Assembly (NCBI GenBank): GCA_905210055.1
Contig: CAJLVH010000099.1
Location: 1-7,321 of the forward strand
Origin: an uncultured Enorma sp.
Lineage (GTDB): Bacteria; Actinomycetota; Coriobacteriia; Coriobacteriales; Coriobacteriaceae
DNA length: 7,321 nucleotides
Direction: 5' to 3'
A program made the position numbers and the translations under genes. This document shows, piece by piece, positions 4,582-7,321 of this stretch. Numbering within the stretch: the first letter of the stretch is position 1; every line of letters begins with the position of its first letter. Below the pieces are notes generated by a model that did no database searches, had not been told where the DNA came from, and saw only the letters and a list, made by a program, of their open reading frames with translations.

Positions 4582-5352
4582 ATGCTCCTCGCCATCGATA
4601 TGGGCAATACGCAGACCGCACTCGGATTGTTTGACGGGGATGCGCTCGTCCGCTCGTGGCGCATGCCCACGGATCGTTCGTTTACTGCCGATGAGCTGCA
4701 CGTTCGCCTTCTCGGCTATCTGCAGATGTACGGCCTTCCCATCGACTGCATCGACGCCGTCGCGTTCGCGGGCGTCGTGCCCCAGCTCTCGCGTGAATGG
4801 CGGATGGCCGCCGAGCGCATCGCCCTGCGTGCGATTGCTGTAGGCGCGGAGACCGCCTCGGTGACAAAACTGCATGCACCCAACCCCAGCGAGGTGGGCG
4901 CCGACCGCATCGCGAATGCCGTTGCCGCGGAGAAGTACTACGGCGCACCGTCTGTCGTCGTCGACTTCGGAACCGCGACCAATATCGACGTCGTTGATGC
5001 AGATGGTTTCTATATCGGCGGCGCCATCGCGCCGGGACTTCGCATCTCGATGGACGCGCTCGTTGCCCGCGCGGCGCGCATCGCAAGCATCCCGCTCGAG
5101 GTGCCCGAGCATGCCATCGGCCGCACCACCACGGAAGCGGTGCAGAGCGGGGCGATCCTGGGCACCGCGGCCATGGTAGAAGGGCTGGTCGCGCGCATCA
5201 AGCACGAACTCGGGTCACCCGACGCGCGCGTTATCGCTACCGGCGGCCTCGCTGGCATGTTAGCCGATGCGACAGACGTGTTCGACATCATCGATCAGCA
5301 GCTCACCCTTAAGGGCATCGCCGAGATCGCCCACCGTATGGGTGTGTGCTAG
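4582..5352 (+). CDS. coaX: Type III pantothenate kinase
   Basis: The protein has 256 residues, the usual length for CoaX. It phosphorylates pantothenate with ATP, the first step of CoA synthesis. The ASKHA-fold phosphate motif AIDMGNTQT begins at residue 4 (Asp6, Asn9, Thr10). NPSEVGADRIANAVAA (101-116) carries the catalytic Asp108 and the pantothenate-contacting Arg109. VVVDFGTATNIDVV (125-138) contains Asp128 and the ATP-site Thr residues. GGAIAPGL (146-153) and the late ATGGLA (219-224) are also family-typical. Type III enzymes have a high Km for ATP, are not feedback-inhibited by CoA and need a monovalent cation. ATG 4582 is chosen because AGGAG lies four bases upstream and the phosphate motif follows at once; ATG 4546 would add 12 residues and overlap the ribosome site. 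coaX converges on the NUDIX gene with only 18 bp between stops, and no separate terminator is visible there. Confidence 0.96.
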   Translation: MLLAIDMGNTQTALGLFDGDALVRSWRMPTDRSFTADELHVRLLGYLQMYGLPIDCIDAVAFAGVVPQLSREWRMAAERIALRAIAVGAETASVTKLHAPNPSEVGADRIANAVAAEKYYGAPSVVVDFGTATNIDVVDADGFYIGGAIAPGLRISMDALVARAARIASIPLEVPEHAIGRTTTEAVQSGAILGTAAMVEGLVARIKHELGSPDARVIATGGLAGMLADATDVFDIIDQQLTLKGIAEIAHRMGVC

Positions 5353-5370
5353 CCGAAAGACGCGAGCCAT

Positions 5371-6015
5371 CTACTCCGCGGCGAGCCGATGCGCCATGAC
5401 ATCGCAGGCAAGCGCGCCTACCACGGTCTTCGCATCCTCGATCTTGCCATCGAGCACGGCATCGACCAGCTCCTGCACGTCCACGAGGTCGACGTTCAAG
5501 AACTCATCCTCGTCGGGCGTGGCACCTTCAAACGAAAGCTGCGTCGCGAGGTACAGGTGAATGAGCTCGTCCGAGAACCCGCAGGAACTTGCAATCGTCG
5601 TGAGATAGGCAATGCGTCCCGCTACGAAACCGGTCTCTTCCTTGAGTTCGCGCTTCGCGCAGTCGAGCGGATCTTCGCCCGGCTCGAGCTTGCCAGCGGG
5701 AATTTCCACCGTCACGCGGTCGAGCGCCGTGCGGTACTGACGCACAAGCGCGATCTTGCCGGATTCCGTAAGCGCCACGATAGCAACCGCGCCATGATGA
5801 CGCACCACATCGCGCCGCGACACACGTCCGTTCGGCAGCTTCACCTCGAGGCATTCGACATCGAAGATCTTGCCGCTCCATGCGGTCTCGGAGCTCAGCA
5901 CCTGCTCATGCAGGTCTGCGTCGCGCTCATCGTCGTCGCCGAGCACGAGTCCCGTTTCCTCGGCTTCCCCGACCTCTACACTCGCTTCCTCAACGACCTC
6001 GTCGCGTTCATCCAT
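5371..6015 (-). CDS. NUDIX hydrolase, ADP-ribose pyrophosphatase-like
   Basis: The protein has 214 residues. The NUDIX box GX5EX7REUXEEXGU is complete at residues 108-130 (GKLEPGEDPLDCAKRELKEETGF) and would bind the catalytic magnesium ions. Just before it, GKIALVRQYRTALDRVTVEIPAG is characteristic of the ADP-ribose pyrophosphatase (NudF) group, which splits ADP-ribose into AMP and ribose-5-phosphate. The domain spans about 45-212. Residues 1-38 are an extra, strongly acidic segment with many Asp and Glu, longer than in typical family members of about 180-200 residues. ATG 6015 is firmly supported by AAGGAGG five bases upstream on the minus strand; an open frame to 6117 adds non-conserved sequence over the promoter. 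It forms its own unit between the nifJ terminator and the convergent coaX. A related sugar-nucleotide substrate cannot be excluded. Confidence 0.92.
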   Translation of the reverse strand: MDERDEVVEEASVEVGEAEETGLVLGDDDERDADLHEQVLSSETAWSGKIFDVECLEVKLPNGRVSRRDVVRHHGAVAIVALTESGKIALVRQYRTALDRVTVEIPAGKLEPGEDPLDCAKRELKEETGFVAGRIAYLTTIASSCGFSDELIHLYLATQLSFEGATPDEDEFLNVDLVDVQELVDAVLDGKIEDAKTVVGALACDVMAHRLAAE

Positions 6016-6046
6016 GGCATCCTCCTTGCATCCCGTCAACACGTGC

Positions 6047-6075
6047 CTTATACCCATCGTGTCATCACGTTTCAT
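6047..6075 (-). promoter_or_regulatory. Possible promoter of the NUDIX gene
   Basis: On the minus strand TATAAG (6052-6047) has ATGAAA (6075-6070) 17 bp upstream, each matching four or five of six consensus bases. The leader would be about 25 nt and include AAGGAGG. No operator is evident. Confidence 0.42.
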
Positions 6076-6111
6076 CCAAAATAATAAAGCCCACCTGTCC
6101 GGGTTTGGACA

Positions 6112-6149
6112 TAACAAAAGAGGCTCCCAGGATTTCTCCTGGGAGCCTC
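6112..6149 (-). terminator. Rho-independent terminator of nifJ
   Basis: A perfect 13-bp stem (6120-6132 with 6137-6149, GAGGCTCCCAGGA/TCCTGGGAGCCTC) encloses a four-base loop. On the minus strand it is followed by TTTTGTT (6119-6113). It lies 45 bp after the nifJ stop and separates nifJ from the downstream NUDIX gene. Plus-strand use is less likely because only a short CTCTTT follows. Confidence 0.92.
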
Positions 6150-6193
6150 CTCTTTGCCGGCTATCTATCCAGCATGAACGCCTTGGCTAAGCC

Positions 6194-7321
6194 TTAGACC
6201 TCCGCGTAGAGATCCTTGAGCTTGGTGAGGTGCTGGTAGCGCGCGATAGCAGCCTCCTCGTTCTCCTTGAAGAGCTTGTCGACCTGCTCCTGCGGAAGCA
6301 CGCGGCTAAGCGACGCGTAACGAGCCTCGTTCATGAGGAACTCCTGGTAGCCACCCTTCGGCTCCTTGGAGTCGAGCGTGAACTTCTTGCCCACCTCGGC
6401 CTCCGGGTTGAAGCGGAAGAGGTTCCAGTAACCGCAGTCCACGGCCTTCTTCATCTCGGCCTGGCAGTTCTGCATGCCACCCTTCTTGATGGAGTGCATC
6501 TCGCAGGGCGCGTAGCCAATGATGAGGGACGGACCCTCGTAGGCCTCTGCCTCCTGGATGGCCTTGAGCGTCTGAGCGGGGTTCGCGCCCATGGCGACCT
6601 GTGCCACGTACACGTAGCCGTAGCTCATCGCGATCTCGGCGAGGGACTTCTTCTTGGTGCGCTTGCCGGCAGCGGCGAACTGGGCCACCTGGCCGATGTT
6701 CGAGGCCTTGGAAGCCTGGCCGCCGGTATTGGAGTACACCTCGGTGTCGAAGACGAAGACGTTGACGTTGTGGTCGGACGCCAGGACGTGATCCAGGCCG
6801 CCGAAGCCGATGTCGTAAGCCCAGCCGTCGCCGCCGAAGATCCAGAAGGACTTCTTGGTGAGGTAGCTCTTGTCGGCAAGGATCTGCTCTGCAGCAGCGA
6901 CGTCCTTAACCTTCTCGAGCTCGGCCACGAGCGCCGCAGCGGTCTCCTTGGACTTCTCGGTGTCGTTGCGGTTCTCAACCCACGCCTGGGCAGCGGCCTT
7001 GCACTCGTCGCTCACCGCGTCGCTCGCGCACAGAGCCTTGACGTCCTCGACGAGCTTGTTCTGGACGGCCTCGTAACCAAGGAACATGCCCAGACCGTGC
7101 TCGGCATTGTCCTCGAAGAGCGAGTTGTTCCACGCCGGACCGTGGCCCTCGGCGTTGACCGTGTAGGGCGAGCGGGCAGCCGGGTTGCCCCAGATGGAGG
7201 AGCAGCCGGTGGCGTTGGAGATGAACATGCGGTCGCCGCAGACCTGGGTGACCAGGCGTGCGTACGCGGTCTCGGCGCAACCAGCGCAGGAGCCGGAGAA
7301 CTCAAGCAGCGGCTGCTTGAA
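6194..7321 (-). CDS. nifJ: Pyruvate:ferredoxin (flavodoxin) oxidoreductase, C-terminal third (partial)
   Basis: The reading frame runs off the window's right edge; 375 residues are visible of a protein usually near 1,170-1,200. It oxidatively decarboxylates pyruvate with CoA to acetyl-CoA and CO2, passing electrons to ferredoxin or flavodoxin, in the cytoplasm of anaerobes. The visible part starts FKQPLLEFSGSCAGCAET, giving the CX2C of the [4Fe-4S] cluster nearest TPP (fragment Cys12, Cys15). The third ligand is Cys40 in NATGCSS and the fourth Cys273 in YAPCEMHS. The TPP/magnesium site is GDGWAYDIGFGGLDHVL (164 onward), ending in VYSNTGGQ (about 195-202). ATG 7228 is internal, not a start. 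All the cluster and cofactor motifs expected in this part are intact. It ends in a strong terminator. 2-Oxoacid relatives exist, but the single-chain layout and wording match pyruvate enzymes. Confidence 0.97.
   Translation of the reverse strand, partial: FKQPLLEFSGSCAGCAETAYARLVTQVCGDRMFISNATGCSSIWGNPAARSPYTVNAEGHGPAWNNSLFEDNAEHGLGMFLGYEAVQNKLVEDVKALCASDAVSDECKAAAQAWVENRNDTEKSKETAAALVAELEKVKDVAAAEQILADKSYLTKKSFWIFGGDGWAYDIGFGGLDHVLASDHNVNVFVFDTEVYSNTGGQASKASNIGQVAQFAAAGKRTKKKSLAEIAMSYGYVYVAQVAMGANPAQTLKAIQEAEAYEGPSLIIGYAPCEMHSIKKGGMQNCQAEMKKAVDCGYWNLFRFNPEAEVGKKFTLDSKEPKGGYQEFLMNEARYASLSRVLPQEQVDKLFKENEEAAIARYQHLTKLKDLYAEV

Noticed and set aside
4483..5205. Minus-strand open frame opposite coaX
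   Set aside because: Mirror of strongly biased coaX codons; no ribosome site or motif, while coaX carries all type III kinase motifs.
5353..5370. Terminator between coaX and the NUDIX gene
   Set aside because: The 18-bp gap has no stem followed by a T-run in either direction. Any stop signal would have to lie inside the opposing coding regions, and none was seen.
5389..6084. Plus-strand open frame opposite the NUDIX gene
   Set aside because: Antisense shadow; the minus frame has an intact NUDIX box and a strong ribosome site.

Overview
The window looks like ordinary chromosomal DNA of a high-GC actinobacterium. The best guess is a gut Coriobacteriia (Collinsella or a close relative). The basis is the GC-rich codon use, the palindromic repeats built on GTCCCCAAAGTG, and the anaerobic gene set (pyruvate:ferredoxin oxidoreductase, LarE, type III pantothenate kinase). 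The genus is an inference from style, not from a marker gene.

Layout. Positions 1-48 hold the right part of a palindromic repeat cut by the window edge. A cytoplasmic protein with two peptidoglycan-binding domains and a degenerate amidase-like C-terminus follows (160-1062, +). Next comes tRNA-Gln(UUG) at 1111-1184 with its own promoter and terminator. Beyond it lies a second copy of the tRNA 3' end plus terminator (1346-1408), separated from the first by a GC-rich hairpin segment (1226-1345). An orphan larE-type sulfur transferase (1482-2297, -) is divergent from a HAD phosphatase (2459-3127, +). The phosphatase converges on a LacI-family regulator (3251-4387, -), and a nested palindromic repeat (3134-3240) fills the gap. 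The regulator is divergent from type III pantothenate kinase coaX (4582-5352, +), with a probable autoregulatory operator between them. coaX converges, with an 18-bp gap, on a NUDIX ADP-ribose pyrophosphatase-like gene (5371-6015, -). The window ends in the C-terminal third of nifJ (6194-7321, -), which has a strong terminator.

How the genes relate. There is no multi-gene operon; almost every gene is a single transcription unit with its own promoter or terminator. coaX begins CoA synthesis from pantothenate, and nifJ makes acetyl-CoA from pyruvate and CoA, so they are linked metabolically but not by transcription. I see no clear new multi-gene system. The best leads are the duplicated tRNA-Gln 3' end with its hairpin insert, the CwlM-like pseudo-amidase, and the nested palindrome with alternative folds between convergent genes.
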